Below are positions 43,117 through 51,449 of a stretch of 64,000 nt of DNA, piece by piece (positions within the stretch are counted from its first letter, which is position 1; every line of letters begins with the position of its first letter). The stretch is from Paraburkholderia piptadeniae (GTDB lineage: Bacteria > Pseudomonadota > Gammaproteobacteria > Burkholderiales > Burkholderiaceae). The DNA is taken from positions 124,001 to 188,000 of the forward strand of contig NZ_CYGY02000011.1 of the NCBI RefSeq assembly GCF_900007165.1. The letters run 5' to 3'. A program made the translations under genes and the position numbers. Under the pieces are notes generated by a model. That model was not told where the DNA came from. It worked only from the letters and a program-made list of their open reading frames with translations, and searched no databases.

Positions 43117-43374
43117 ATGTTCACCTGGAATCGTGGGTTCACCGTTGCGATCGCTGCGATAGTCCTGGCAATGTCTTCTGGTCATTCCTCTGCTACAGAG
43201 CAGGCGCAACAACGTCGTGCCGGCCGGGACGTTCGGCAGGAAACCCGTCAGGGGGCCCGCCATACGAAGCAGGAATGCCGCGCCGCCGATCAGAAGAACA
43301 ATACGCAATGTCGGCAGGACAAGCGGCAGACCAAGCAGCATGGCCGTCAGGCTGCCCGCGATATCAAGTACTGA
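43117..43374 (+). CDS. Small secreted basic protein
   Basis: An 85-residue exported protein. Signal peptide about 1-26 (VAIAAIVLAMSSGHSSA). The mature 59 residues are almost entirely charged and polar, with repeated Arg/Gln/Lys units (RDVRQETRQGARHTKQEC, CRQDKRQTKQHGRQAARDIK) and two Cys. It would be an amphipathic, very basic periplasmic helix or disordered chain. TTGGAGGGCACATC precedes ATG. I recognise similar short proteins in Burkholderia but no function. Confidence 0.75.
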   Translation: MFTWNRGFTVAIAAIVLAMSSGHSSATEQAQQRRAGRDVRQETRQGARHTKQECRAADQKNNTQCRQDKRQTKQHGRQAARDIKY

Positions 43375-43424
43375 GGCCTGGACAGCGAGCCGCGACAACA
43401 CGGGCAAATCGCGCGCGAGCCCTC

Positions 43425-44903
43425 CTAGACGTGCCCAAGCAGCTTCCACCAAAGCGGCCCGACGACCAGCCAGACGACCATGTAGATGATGCTCATCAGA
43501 AAGCCGGCCTTCCACCACTGGCCCTGTGGCACATAGCCAGCCCCGAACATGACCGGGCCGGAGCCGATGCCGTACTGGGTCAGGCAACCGTTGATATTGC
43601 TCAGGATACCGAGCGCGACGGCCGCCGTGAAAGGCGGAATACCGGCGGCGACCATCAGCGCCATGGACAGAGGGAAAAGCGCGCTGATATGCGCCGTTGC
43701 ACTGGCGAAGAAATAGTGGATATAGCAGTAGATCGCCGCCACCATCATGTACACGGCGAGCCTCGGGAAGCCCTGCAGGTGCGCGCCGAATTCCTTGCCG
43801 AACCACGAAACCATGCCGTATTCGTTGAGCTTGGATGCCAGCATGATCAAGAGGCCAATCCAGATCATCGTGTCCCAGGCGGATTTCTCGTTCAAGGCGT
43901 CCTGCCATGTCAGCACGCCGGTTATGAACAGCAACGAAACACCGAGTGCCGCTGCCAGCGTCGCTCCAATGGACAGATCCTCACCGAAAATCCAGAGCAC
44001 CAGCAATCCGACGAAGATAGCCGCCATGATGATTTCCCGCGACGAAATCGGGCCCATCGCCAATAGCTCTTTCTGGGCCAGCGCTATCGCATCGGGCGTG
44101 TTGCGAACCTGCGGCGGAGCAATCCACAACATGGCGATCGGAATGATGGCAAGACACAGCAGCCCTGGAACGGACGCGGCCACCGCCCAGTCGAGCCAGC
44201 TGATCGATACGCCCTGGTCCGCCGCCAGCTTGACGGCGAGAGGATTACCCGCCATCGCCGTGATGAACATGCCCGCGGCGACAATGTTCGCGTGAAAAGC
44301 GCAGAGGATCAGGTAGCTCCCCACTTTGCCGCGGGATTCCGGATCGTCGGCACGACTGCCGAGCACTTCCGCGATCGCTCGCGTAATCGGCAGCATCACG
44401 CCGCCGGCGCGGGCGGTGATGCTCGGCATCGCAGGCGAAATGATGAGTTCCGTCAACACGAGCCCGTAGCCCAGTCCCACGGTCCGCTTGCCCAACAGCC
44501 GCATGAACAGAAGCGCGATGCGGCGTCCGAGGCCTGTTTTGATCACGCCACGGGAAATGAAAAAGGCGAGCATCACCAGCCAGACCAGGTCCGTGCCCGT
44601 CGATCTGGTGATGTCGGCGAACGAGACGACGCCAACGAGCACGCCCACCGTGGCGCCGATAATGGCGACGGCGGCCATCGGCAGCGGCGCCGTCATGATG
44701 CCCGCGATGGTGGCGACGAACACGGCGAACATGTGCCACGCCTTCACCGAGAGACCGGCCGGCGCCGGCAAGAACCACAGGACGATGCCGATGCCCACGG
44801 GCACTGCAAACTTCCAGAGAGAACCGAGATGCCCCATGGGTGGCGTCGGGTTTGTCGTCTGCGGCGTTGCGGGCGGTGAGACCTTGGCGGGGGATGGCGC
44901 CAT
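43425..44903 (-). CDS. DASS-family (SLC13) anion:cation symporter
   Basis: Divalent-anion:Na+ or H+ symporter of 492 residues with about 12 membrane segments. The family pattern includes SPAMPSITARAGGVMLPITR (inner Ser-x-x-Thr anion-binding loop region) and a second repeat ASATAHISALFPLSMALMVA. GAGGAGGTCCATC before the ATG at 44903 fixes the start. Likely substrates are C4 dicarboxylates, citrate, 2-oxoglutarate or tartrate. It lies 55 bases downstream of the LDH-like gene, which suggests that transported acid and oxidised hydroxy acid belong to one pathway. Confidence 0.9.
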   Translation of the reverse strand: MAPSPAKVSPPATPQTTNPTPPMGHLGSLWKFAVPVGIGIVLWFLPAPAGLSVKAWHMFAVFVATIAGIMTAPLPMAAVAIIGATVGVLVGVVSFADITRSTGTDLVWLVMLAFFISRGVIKTGLGRRIALLFMRLLGKRTVGLGYGLVLTELIISPAMPSITARAGGVMLPITRAIAEVLGSRADDPESRGKVGSYLILCAFHANIVAAGMFITAMAGNPLAVKLAADQGVSISWLDWAVAASVPGLLCLAIIPIAMLWIAPPQVRNTPDAIALAQKELLAMGPISSREIIMAAIFVGLLVLWIFGEDLSIGATLAAALGVSLLFITGVLTWQDALNEKSAWDTMIWIGLLIMLASKLNEYGMVSWFGKEFGAHLQGFPRLAVYMMVAAIYCYIHYFFASATAHISALFPLSMALMVAAGIPPFTAAVALGILSNINGCLTQYGIGSGPVMFGAGYVPQGQWWKAGFLMSIIYMVVWLVVGPLWWKLLGHV

Positions 44904-44958
44904 GATGGACCTCCTCGTGCCGGCGTTGTCCGGCTTGTTCCAGTTGCGCGCAAGCTCG

Positions 44959-45906
44959 CTAGCCGCGAGGGAGCACGCTGTCGGTTGCATCCTTGACGAT
45001 GCGCGCGCTGCGCTGCAGGGCTTCGCGCTCCGCGGGATCGAGTTCCGGATAAGCCATCAACTGAGCCCCGCCGCCATTGATCACCATCGGCAGCGACAAG
45101 CACACCTCGGGCACGCCCTCGACTTCGGCATGCACGATGCCGACTGTGAGAATGAGGTCGGTGTTATGCACAATGGCCTCGCAGATTCGCCCGATCGCAC
45201 TGGCGATTCCGTAGTGCGTAGCGCCCTTTCCTTCCTTGATGAGCTTCGCCGCTTCGTGCACCGAGCGCAGGATCAGGTCGCGGCTGGCAGGTCCGAGTTC
45301 CTTGCCGCTTCTGGCCAGGAATGTTTCGAGAGGCATGCCGGAGACGGTCGCGGCGGACCATGCGATCAGCGCGGATTCGCCGTGTTCACCCAGGACATAG
45401 GCGTGAATCGCGGATGCCACGACGCCCAGCCGCTCGGAGAGAAGTGAGCGCAGCCGTCCGGTGTCGAGCGAAGTGCCCGTGCTAATGACGCGCTCCCGCG
45501 CACAGCGCAGGTGGTCAAAGACCACACCGGCCAGCACATCGCACGGATTGGCCGCAATGACGTAGATCGCGTCGGGCGCAAGAGGCGCAACGCGATCCAC
45601 GATTTCCATCGCGATGTCCGCATTGGTTCTGGCAAGGTCGAGACGAGTCTGCCCTGGCTTCACACCGGCACCGGCGGTGATCACGACGATGTCGGCATCA
45701 CGCGCGTGGTCGTAGTCGCCTGCATAAAAGCGGTTGTGCCCCCAGAATGCCGCGGCGTGCGCGAGATCGAGCACTTGCCCCTCGGCGCGCACTCGCGCGA
45801 CATCGATGATGACGATCTCCGCGCTCGGGATGGCCACGGCCGCAAACAGCGCAGCCGACCCGCCAACGAGTCCTGCGCCGACGATGACGATCTTGGGTTG
45901 ACGCAT
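44959..45906 (-). CDS. L-lactate/malate dehydrogenase family protein
   Basis: NAD-dependent 2-hydroxyacid dehydrogenase of the LDH/MDH family, 315 residues. IVIVGAGLVGGSAA (about 6-19) is the Rossmann loop; Arg88 (GQTRLDL), Asp148 and Arg151 (SLDTGRLR) and His175 (GEHGES) are the catalytic and carboxylate-binding residues. At the substrate-specificity site (Gln in LDH, Arg in MDH) this protein has Val82 (AGAGVKPGQ). So neither lactate nor malate is clearly the substrate; a branched or longer 2-hydroxyacid fits better. GGGGGCACGCC before the ATG at 45906. Probably co-transcribed with the DASS gene. Confidence 0.88.
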   Translation of the reverse strand: MRQPKIVIVGAGLVGGSAALFAAVAIPSAEIVIIDVARVRAEGQVLDLAHAAAFWGHNRFYAGDYDHARDADIVVITAGAGVKPGQTRLDLARTNADIAMEIVDRVAPLAPDAIYVIAANPCDVLAGVVFDHLRCARERVISTGTSLDTGRLRSLLSERLGVVASAIHAYVLGEHGESALIAWSAATVSGMPLETFLARSGKELGPASRDLILRSVHEAAKLIKEGKGATHYGIASAIGRICEAIVHNTDLILTVGIVHAEVEGVPEVCLSLPMVINGGGAQLMAYPELDPAEREALQRSARIVKDATDSVLPRG

Positions 45907-46109
45907 GGCGTGCCCCCGTCGTTTCCGGATGATCACATAACTGAACCCAGGCGCGAGCCAGCGCATCAGCGGCATGGACAGGTGGAGCGAAGCCTGGTTT
46001 GGGCAGTCGGATTGCCCGGTCCGCAGAGCAATCCTGGTCGAGGCGCCGCCCTCGCCTTTTGGTCGCTTCTTTCTCTGGTCCCTCGTTTAGCAGGCGACAG
46101 GAAGCATCG

Positions 46110-46742
46110 TCACCTATGGCGCGCAATAGCATCGATGGCTGTCGTCACCACCGGGTCCGCCTGCGGCCATGGCGCGTACAACCCGCGCTCATCATGTTTT
46201 TTCCTCGCGGTCGTACCGGCGCACGCAAACACGCGTGCCCCCCGGCCGCGATGATTCGCGAAAACGTGGCGCGTTACCTGCAGCGCCCCATCGGCCAACA
46301 TCGCGCGCACGGCGACGAGCACCTCGTTGCGACTCGTGCCCAGTTGCTGCGCAATCTGCATGGCGGTGCGCTCGCTGCCATCGGCCAGCAGCGCCTTGAT
46401 TTGCCCAGCCAGCCGTCCCGTCCTTTGGGGCTGACGATCCACAGCCCGGGGAATCAATGTCCCGTTCTTTTCACACATGTCTCGCCTGATCACAGGCAAA
46501 CGGGCTGTTGGCTCGCTGTCGTGCTTCCCGGGATTGCGCGCCCAATAGCAACGCCGGTCGACATCGAGTCGGCAAAGAGGGTTCTCGAAGATCGTCGTCA
46601 GTTGGTCGACGGTGAAGCGCGCGCGGAGCGCTCGCCATACGTCCTGCCATCCGTCGCAAACTCCGCTGCGAGCGAGATCATAGGCAGCCTGCCTGATCGT
46701 TTCGCGAGTCTGGAGGATGTCCCAGTCGGGCACCCGTTTCAT
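46110..46742 (-). CDS. Hypothetical protein with C-terminal winged-helix domain
   Basis: A 210-residue soluble protein. The N-terminal half (about 1-65) holds a segment VCDGWQDVWRALRARFTVDQ and FENPLCRLDVDRRC with two Cys, of unknown fold. The part at about 105-165 (GRLAGQIKALLADGSERTAM, QIAQQLGTSRNEVLVAVRAM) reads as a winged helix-turn-helix. It could be a DNA-binding regulator of its own locus. It lies upstream of the LDH-DASS pair in the same direction, about 200 bases away. Confidence 0.65.
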   Translation of the reverse strand: MKRVPDWDILQTRETIRQAAYDLARSGVCDGWQDVWRALRARFTVDQLTTIFENPLCRLDVDRRCYWARNPGKHDSEPTARLPVIRRDMCEKNGTLIPRAVDRQPQRTGRLAGQIKALLADGSERTAMQIAQQLGTSRNEVLVAVRAMLADGALQVTRHVFANHRGRGARVFACAGTTARKKHDERGLYAPWPQADPVVTTAIDAIARHR

Positions 46743-47472
46743 GGCCGACTTCGCCGTGCGCGGCCCGTGTTTCGCCTACCCGGCATTCGGACTGTGTGGC
46801 GTGGGTCCTGAACTGAACATTCTGCCGGCAACATCGCCCGAAATCGGGTCATAGCCGAAACGTACGGCCAACCGACTGCCGCACGGACCATGGCTATCAG
46901 CAGATTCTTTGACGTCGTCATGCGAATCTCCGAACAAACATGCGCGAAGTCAAGAATAGGCCGGACGTGCGCCAGCGGATATTGGACCTTGGTCCAATAC
47001 CAATACCATTTGAACCGGCAACCGATTAGCGAGAACCTTGCCCGCACCATGCATCGCGCGAAGTAGTCGAGCGATGCGTTCGCGAGGAGTCGGAACGCTC
47101 GATAACGGCCTCGAACGGCTTTACGACGATACGGTTGCGTTGTCCTGGTTCGAAAACGTCACGCCGAAACAACCCACCGCGCACAGCAAGATACGAGCGC
47201 GCATTTTTATCTGCCTCCGCCCATTGCGTTCACCGTATCCGGTCACGATTACCCGCTAGATATGTTCCAACAAATTTCCCACCGGCCTTCCTATTTCGAT
47301 TCCCCTATAACGCTTCTTTTATTCCGTCATATTCTTGCCGAAAAAATGACCGACAGATGCCGCAATGGTACTAACTACTGGTAAATGCGACGTGCCGGCA
47401 AGGGCGGCTCGTGTCGTTGCTCTCTAGCACCTCCACGACTTGTTTCCAGTACTCCGGCAGCGGAAAACTTAC
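46743..47472. other. Divergent intergenic region with palindrome
   Basis: About 730 bases between the winged-helix gene (leftward) and the glycosidase gene (rightward). It contains the palindrome at 46982-47001 and a relatively AT-rich stretch before the glycosidase start. No supported ORF. Confidence 0.5.
46982..47001. promoter_or_regulatory. Perfect palindrome TATTGGACC-TT-GGTCCAATA
   Basis: Perfect 9-base arms around TT give a 20-base inverted repeat, 240 bases upstream of the leftward winged-helix gene. A related, less symmetric copy lies at 31716 in front of SulP. A dimeric regulator site is likely, but I do not recognise the motif. Confidence 0.55.
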
Positions 47473-48531
47473 ATGCTCAAAAGACGCCAGATTCTCGGCT
47501 GCCTGACGGCGCTCGGCGGCAGCTATGTTCTTAGCGGATGCGGGGGCGGCGGTTCCGGCTCAGGCGCTGTCGCCAATGATCCACGTGTCGTCAATGCCGC
47601 GACTGCGGGCACGTTTTACGGTATCAACGGACACTACGACTATCGTTACACGCCTGCCCAGATCGTATCGATCATGAAGAGCATGGGCTGCTCGACCTAT
47701 CGGCTCGGCTGCACAGACGACCCGACGCAACTGAACGCTGTGACGAAACTCGCTCAGGCATTCCAGTCGGCGGGACTGACCTTGTTCGTGCTCATCGATC
47801 TCAGCATTTACGATAGCAGCCGCAGAATGTTCGCGAGCGAATCGATCGCATACGACCGTGGGCAGTCCTGTGCCGCAACGGTCGCCACCGCGCTTGCCCC
47901 GTATGGTGTGACGATGTACGAGTGCGGCAATGAGCTGACACGGGCGGGCGACATCATTCTCGATGCCACCAATGCCGGCACGAAGGCCGTGGATTTCAAC
48001 AACACCAACTGGCCGATCATGCGCGGTGTCATGCGGGGAATGATCCAGGGCGTGAAGTCAGTGCAACCGGGCGCGAGTTGCGGCATCAATTTCTGCGTGG
48101 CCGACATCGGCGCATCGGACGCTTTGTGGGACGGCATGCAGCCGGATGGAACAGGCGGCCATCCGACGGTGCGATGGGACATGACCACATGGCACAACTT
48201 CGAGGTCAACGGCAACATCTTCAATATCGGTTCCGATGGATCAGGTCCTGGCTTCAATCTGCCGGCGTACTGCAAGTCGCGCTACGGTGTGCCGTTCCTG
48301 CTCACCGAGTGGAACACGGGGCCCGAAAAGACAGAGGCATATCGGGCGAGCTATATCAGCACTCAGTTTGCCAACTACTTCATGGCCAGAAAGACGGAAA
48401 ACATCCAGTCGGTGATGTACTACGAACTCGATAGCGGAGACGCGACCTTCGGCCTGATGATCGACGGCGCCATATTGAATCAGCCGTATGACGCATTCAC
48501 CGGCTTCATCGCGGGGCACCCTGACACCTGA
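47473..48531 (+). CDS. Lipoprotein glycosidase-like protein, clan GH-A fold
   Basis: A 352-residue exported protein. Twin-arginine-like start MLKRRQILGC with lipobox LSGC (Cys about 23), then a Gly-rich linker. The rest reads as a TIM barrel of clan GH-A: GTFYGINGHYDY, a Cys-rich early strand, the acid/base Glu154 in YECGNEL (Asn-Glu motif) and the nucleophile candidate Glu279 in FLLTEWN. This resembles GH39/GH5-type glycosidases. It would act at the cell surface on an exopolysaccharide or plant glycan. The ATG at 47473 has only a weak ribosome site. The substrate is unknown. Confidence 0.75.
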   Translation: MLKRRQILGCLTALGGSYVLSGCGGGGSGSGAVANDPRVVNAATAGTFYGINGHYDYRYTPAQIVSIMKSMGCSTYRLGCTDDPTQLNAVTKLAQAFQSAGLTLFVLIDLSIYDSSRRMFASESIAYDRGQSCAATVATALAPYGVTMYECGNELTRAGDIILDATNAGTKAVDFNNTNWPIMRGVMRGMIQGVKSVQPGASCGINFCVADIGASDALWDGMQPDGTGGHPTVRWDMTTWHNFEVNGNIFNIGSDGSGPGFNLPAYCKSRYGVPFLLTEWNTGPEKTEAYRASYISTQFANYFMARKTENIQSVMYYELDSGDATFGLMIDGAILNQPYDAFTGFIAGHPDT

Positions 48532-48557
48532 CGGCGCTGCCCCATAAGCCTATGTGC

Positions 48558-48579
48558 GCGCGCTGATCCCACAGCGCGC
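48558..48579. terminator. Hairpin between convergent genes
   Basis: GCGCGCTG-ATCCCA-CAGCGCGC forms an 8-base GC stem between the stop codons of the glycosidase-like gene and the convergent MFS gene. It could terminate both transcripts, although T-runs are short. Confidence 0.55.
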
Positions 48580-48581
48580 AG

Positions 48582-49958
48582 TCAGTCCGGCATCCCCACG
48601 CCACGCGTCTCGGGCAGGAACCACGGCAGCACGATACCGAGCACGTACACGGAACCGAGCGCGAGCGCGGCATGCGACACGCCGCCGAACGACTTGATCA
48701 TGCTGCCCGCGATGATCGGGAACACCCACGCGATCAACCGCGCCGCGTTGAACACGAAGCTGATCGCCGTCGAACGGACGGAACTCGTGAAGAGCTCGCA
48801 AGGATAGATGGCCATCCACACATACGCGCAGCCCAGCGTGAAGAAGCCGTTGATGGGCGCGATCACCATCATCGCTTCGACGCTCGACGTCAGCTTGTAC
48901 GTGATGAACGTGGTCACGAGCGAGCCGACGAAGGTCAGCGACAGGAACGTGCGCCGCCCGATCGCATCGACGATGAAGCCCGCGAGCATATACGCGACGA
49001 TCGCGCCGACGGTATAGACGATCGACACCTTCGAGCCCCACGACACGGCGTCCTGGATGCCCTGGGCCTTGGCGACGGCCACCGTATAGGTCGGAAGCCA
49101 ACTGGAGATCGCCCACCAGCCGACCGTCGTGATGATCGACAGTGCGAGCAGGATCAGCGTGCGGCGCAGCGCGGCGCGCTCGGCGAACAGTTGCGCGAGC
49201 GTGAACGGGCGCTTGCCGGTCTGCGGCGCATCGCTGGCCGCGTCGCTGGCGGTGGATGTAGCCGTGCCAGCCGTGCTCGTGGCCGCCCATCGCTTTTCGC
49301 GCACGGCGCGCTGCCACTTCTCCGATTCGTTCACGCCACGCCGGACATACAGCACGAAGAACGCGGGCACTGCGCCGAGCACGAACATGAGCCGCCACGA
49401 TTCGGCGCCGAGCGGATGCGTCGACGCAAGCGCGTACCAGATCACGGCTGCCGCCAGCGTGCCCCAGCCGAAGCCCGATTGCAGGAAGCCCGCACCTTTC
49501 GCGCGTGCCTGCTCAGGCCACGTCTCCGACAACAGCGCGATGCCCGTGCTCCATTCGCTGCCCATCGCGAGGCCCGTCAGGAAGCGCAGCGCGCACAACG
49601 TACAGAACGTCTGCGAAAACGCGGTGATGCCCGAGAAGAGCGCATAGAGAAACACGGACCACAGCATCATCCGCTTGCGGCCTACATAGTCGGCAAGAAT
49701 GCCGCCGACCAGTCCGCCGATGCCCCAGCCGAGCAGCGTGATGCCGATCACGAGGCCCGCATACACCGTCTGCGATGCGGCCTGCTCCGCCGTGAGCACC
49801 GAATGCAGCATCGGCCCGAGCACGACGACGAGGGCAAGCGCCTCGTAGCCGTCGAAGATCCAGCCGAGAAAGCTCGCCTTGAGCACCTTCCAGTGCATCG
49901 ACGTCAGTCCGTCATACCAGCGGGTACGCACGCCGACGGCAAGTTGTCCGTGTTCCAT
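48582..49958 (-). CDS. MFS transporter, aromatic-acid:H+ symporter type
   Basis: Major facilitator protein, 458 residues, 12 membrane segments. FLGWIFDGYEALALVVVLGP at the first helix matches the AAHS/sialate-type MFS start with the acidic FDxYD-like motif; GGILADYVGRKRMM is loop 2-3; AGFIVDAIGRRTFL is the equivalent in the second half. AAGGAGACACAG before the ATG at 49958 fixes the start. It lies 89 bases downstream of the OYE gene. The pair suggests uptake and reduction of an organic acid or enone-type compound. Confidence 0.9.
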   Translation of the reverse strand: MEHGQLAVGVRTRWYDGLTSMHWKVLKASFLGWIFDGYEALALVVVLGPMLHSVLTAEQAASQTVYAGLVIGITLLGWGIGGLVGGILADYVGRKRMMLWSVFLYALFSGITAFSQTFCTLCALRFLTGLAMGSEWSTGIALLSETWPEQARAKGAGFLQSGFGWGTLAAAVIWYALASTHPLGAESWRLMFVLGAVPAFFVLYVRRGVNESEKWQRAVREKRWAATSTAGTATSTASDAASDAPQTGKRPFTLAQLFAERAALRRTLILLALSIITTVGWWAISSWLPTYTVAVAKAQGIQDAVSWGSKVSIVYTVGAIVAYMLAGFIVDAIGRRTFLSLTFVGSLVTTFITYKLTSSVEAMMVIAPINGFFTLGCAYVWMAIYPCELFTSSVRSTAISFVFNAARLIAWVFPIIAGSMIKSFGGVSHAALALGSVYVLGIVLPWFLPETRGVGMPD

Positions 49959-50047
49959 CTGTGTCTCCTTCATGCATTCGTTCTGGAATGTCCGATGCCG
50001 GTCGTGCGCCGGCTCATGAATCAACCCGATTCAACGCCGGGCGACGG

Positions 50048-51169
50048 CTAGCGCTGGCCGAACGACGCGCCCTCGAACACGCGTCCCGCGCCGCGCGGCT
50101 CGCATCGCCAGTATTGCGGCGGCGCCTTGATCGTCGAACCGAGTTGCGCAGCGGCGTGCCACGGCCAGCGCGGGTCCCACAGCACTGCGCGAGCGAGCGC
50201 GATCAGATCGGCCTCGCCTTCGCGGATCACGCGATCGGCTTCGGCGGCATCCGTGATGAGGCCGACGCCGATGGTCGGCATGCCCGTCGCTTCGCGCACC
50301 GCGCGCGCAAACGGAACCTGGTAATGCGGCCCGAGCGGGATCTTCTGCAACGGCGAGAGGCCGCCCGTCGACACGTCGATCCAGTCGCAGCCCCGCTCGC
50401 GCAGACGCTTCGCAAGCTCGATGGTCTGCTCGAGATCCCAGCCGCCTTCTACCCAATCCGTCGCCGATACACGCACGCCGAGCGGCTTGCCTTCGGGCCA
50501 AACGGCGCGCACCGCTTCGTAGACTTCGAGCGGAAAGCGCATGCGGTTTTCGAGCGAGCCGCCGTACTCGTCGCCGCGCTGATTCGCGAGCGGCGACAGG
50601 AACTGATGCAACAGATAGCCATGCGCGAAGTGCAGTTCGATGGCGGCAAGGCCGAGCCGCGCCGCGCGCTTCGCGCTGTCCGCGAACGCATCGCGAATGC
50701 GCGCGAGCCCCGCGTGATCGAGCGCGACGGGCGCGATCTCGCTGTCGCCCTGTGCGATCGCTGAAGGACCGAGCGCCTGCCAGCCGCCGTCCTGCGGCGC
50801 GATCTGCACGCCGCCGCGCCACGGCGGTTCGCTCGACGCCTTGCGTCCCGCGTGGGACAACTGGATGCCGATCGGCATGTCGCTGAACTGCCGCACTTCG
50901 TCGAGCGCGCGGCCGAGCGCTTCCTCGTTCGCATCGGAATAGAGGCCGAGGCAATACGGCGTGATGCGGCCCGCAGCTTCGACCGCCGTCGCTTCCAGCA
51001 GCATCAGGCTCGCGCCCGACAACGACAGGTTGCCGATATGCGTGCGATGCCATGCACTGGCCGATCCGTCGATGGCGCTGTACTGGCACATCGGGCTGAT
51101 GACGATGCGGTTTTGCAGCTTGAGCGAGCCGAGTTCGAGAGGAGAAAAGAGTGAAGCTGAAGCGCTCAT
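50048..51169 (-). CDS. Old-yellow-enzyme family NAD(P)H:flavin oxidoreductase
   Basis: FMN-dependent ene-reductase of 373 residues, of the YqjM/XenA type. SPLELGSLKLQNRIVISPMC is the FMN-binding start with Cys27 that tunes the flavin in YqjM. IQLSHAGRKAS (about 98-108), ELHFAHGYLLHQFLSP (substrate His, about 171-186) and the C-terminal DLIALARAVLWDPRWPW are hallmarks. AGGAACCGGATCA before the ATG at 51169. Divergent from the LysR gene, which probably regulates it. It reduces activated alkenes, enones or nitro compounds. Confidence 0.92.
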   Translation of the reverse strand: MSASASLFSPLELGSLKLQNRIVISPMCQYSAIDGSASAWHRTHIGNLSLSGASLMLLEATAVEAAGRITPYCLGLYSDANEEALGRALDEVRQFSDMPIGIQLSHAGRKASSEPPWRGGVQIAPQDGGWQALGPSAIAQGDSEIAPVALDHAGLARIRDAFADSAKRAARLGLAAIELHFAHGYLLHQFLSPLANQRGDEYGGSLENRMRFPLEVYEAVRAVWPEGKPLGVRVSATDWVEGGWDLEQTIELAKRLRERGCDWIDVSTGGLSPLQKIPLGPHYQVPFARAVREATGMPTIGVGLITDAAEADRVIREGEADLIALARAVLWDPRWPWHAAAQLGSTIKAPPQYWRCEPRGAGRVFEGASFGQR

Positions 51170-51449
51170 TGATCCGGTTCCTGAACGAGTGATTCGAATG
51201 ATCTGCACGAACACGCGGACGCGTCGCGGACAAGTCTCGCGGTCGGCATCGGCGGAGCGTCCTAGAATGACGAATCGCGATGCTTGCGTATGCCGATCGA
51301 GACGCGGCGGGCGGCGTGACGTGCCTTGTATCGCCGATAGAATGGGCGTTTGCTGCCTGTTTGAAAACTTCTCAATCTTCAACGGAGCCATCGCGAAACG
51401 CGATGCCCGCCGCGTCGCGGATCAGGGAAAACCCGGGAAAGGAGTACCA

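Noticed and set aside
27720..46742. Region considered as an equivalent of the Burkholderia cenocepacia low-oxygen-activated locus
   Set aside because: CBS, PstS-like and transport genes are suggestive, but no universal stress protein or FNR-type box was found, so the equivalence is not supported.
48672..50051. 459-codon open frame on the plus strand opposite the MFS gene
   Set aside because: Antisense to a clear 12-helix transporter, with Arg/His-rich composition and no ribosome site; a shadow frame.
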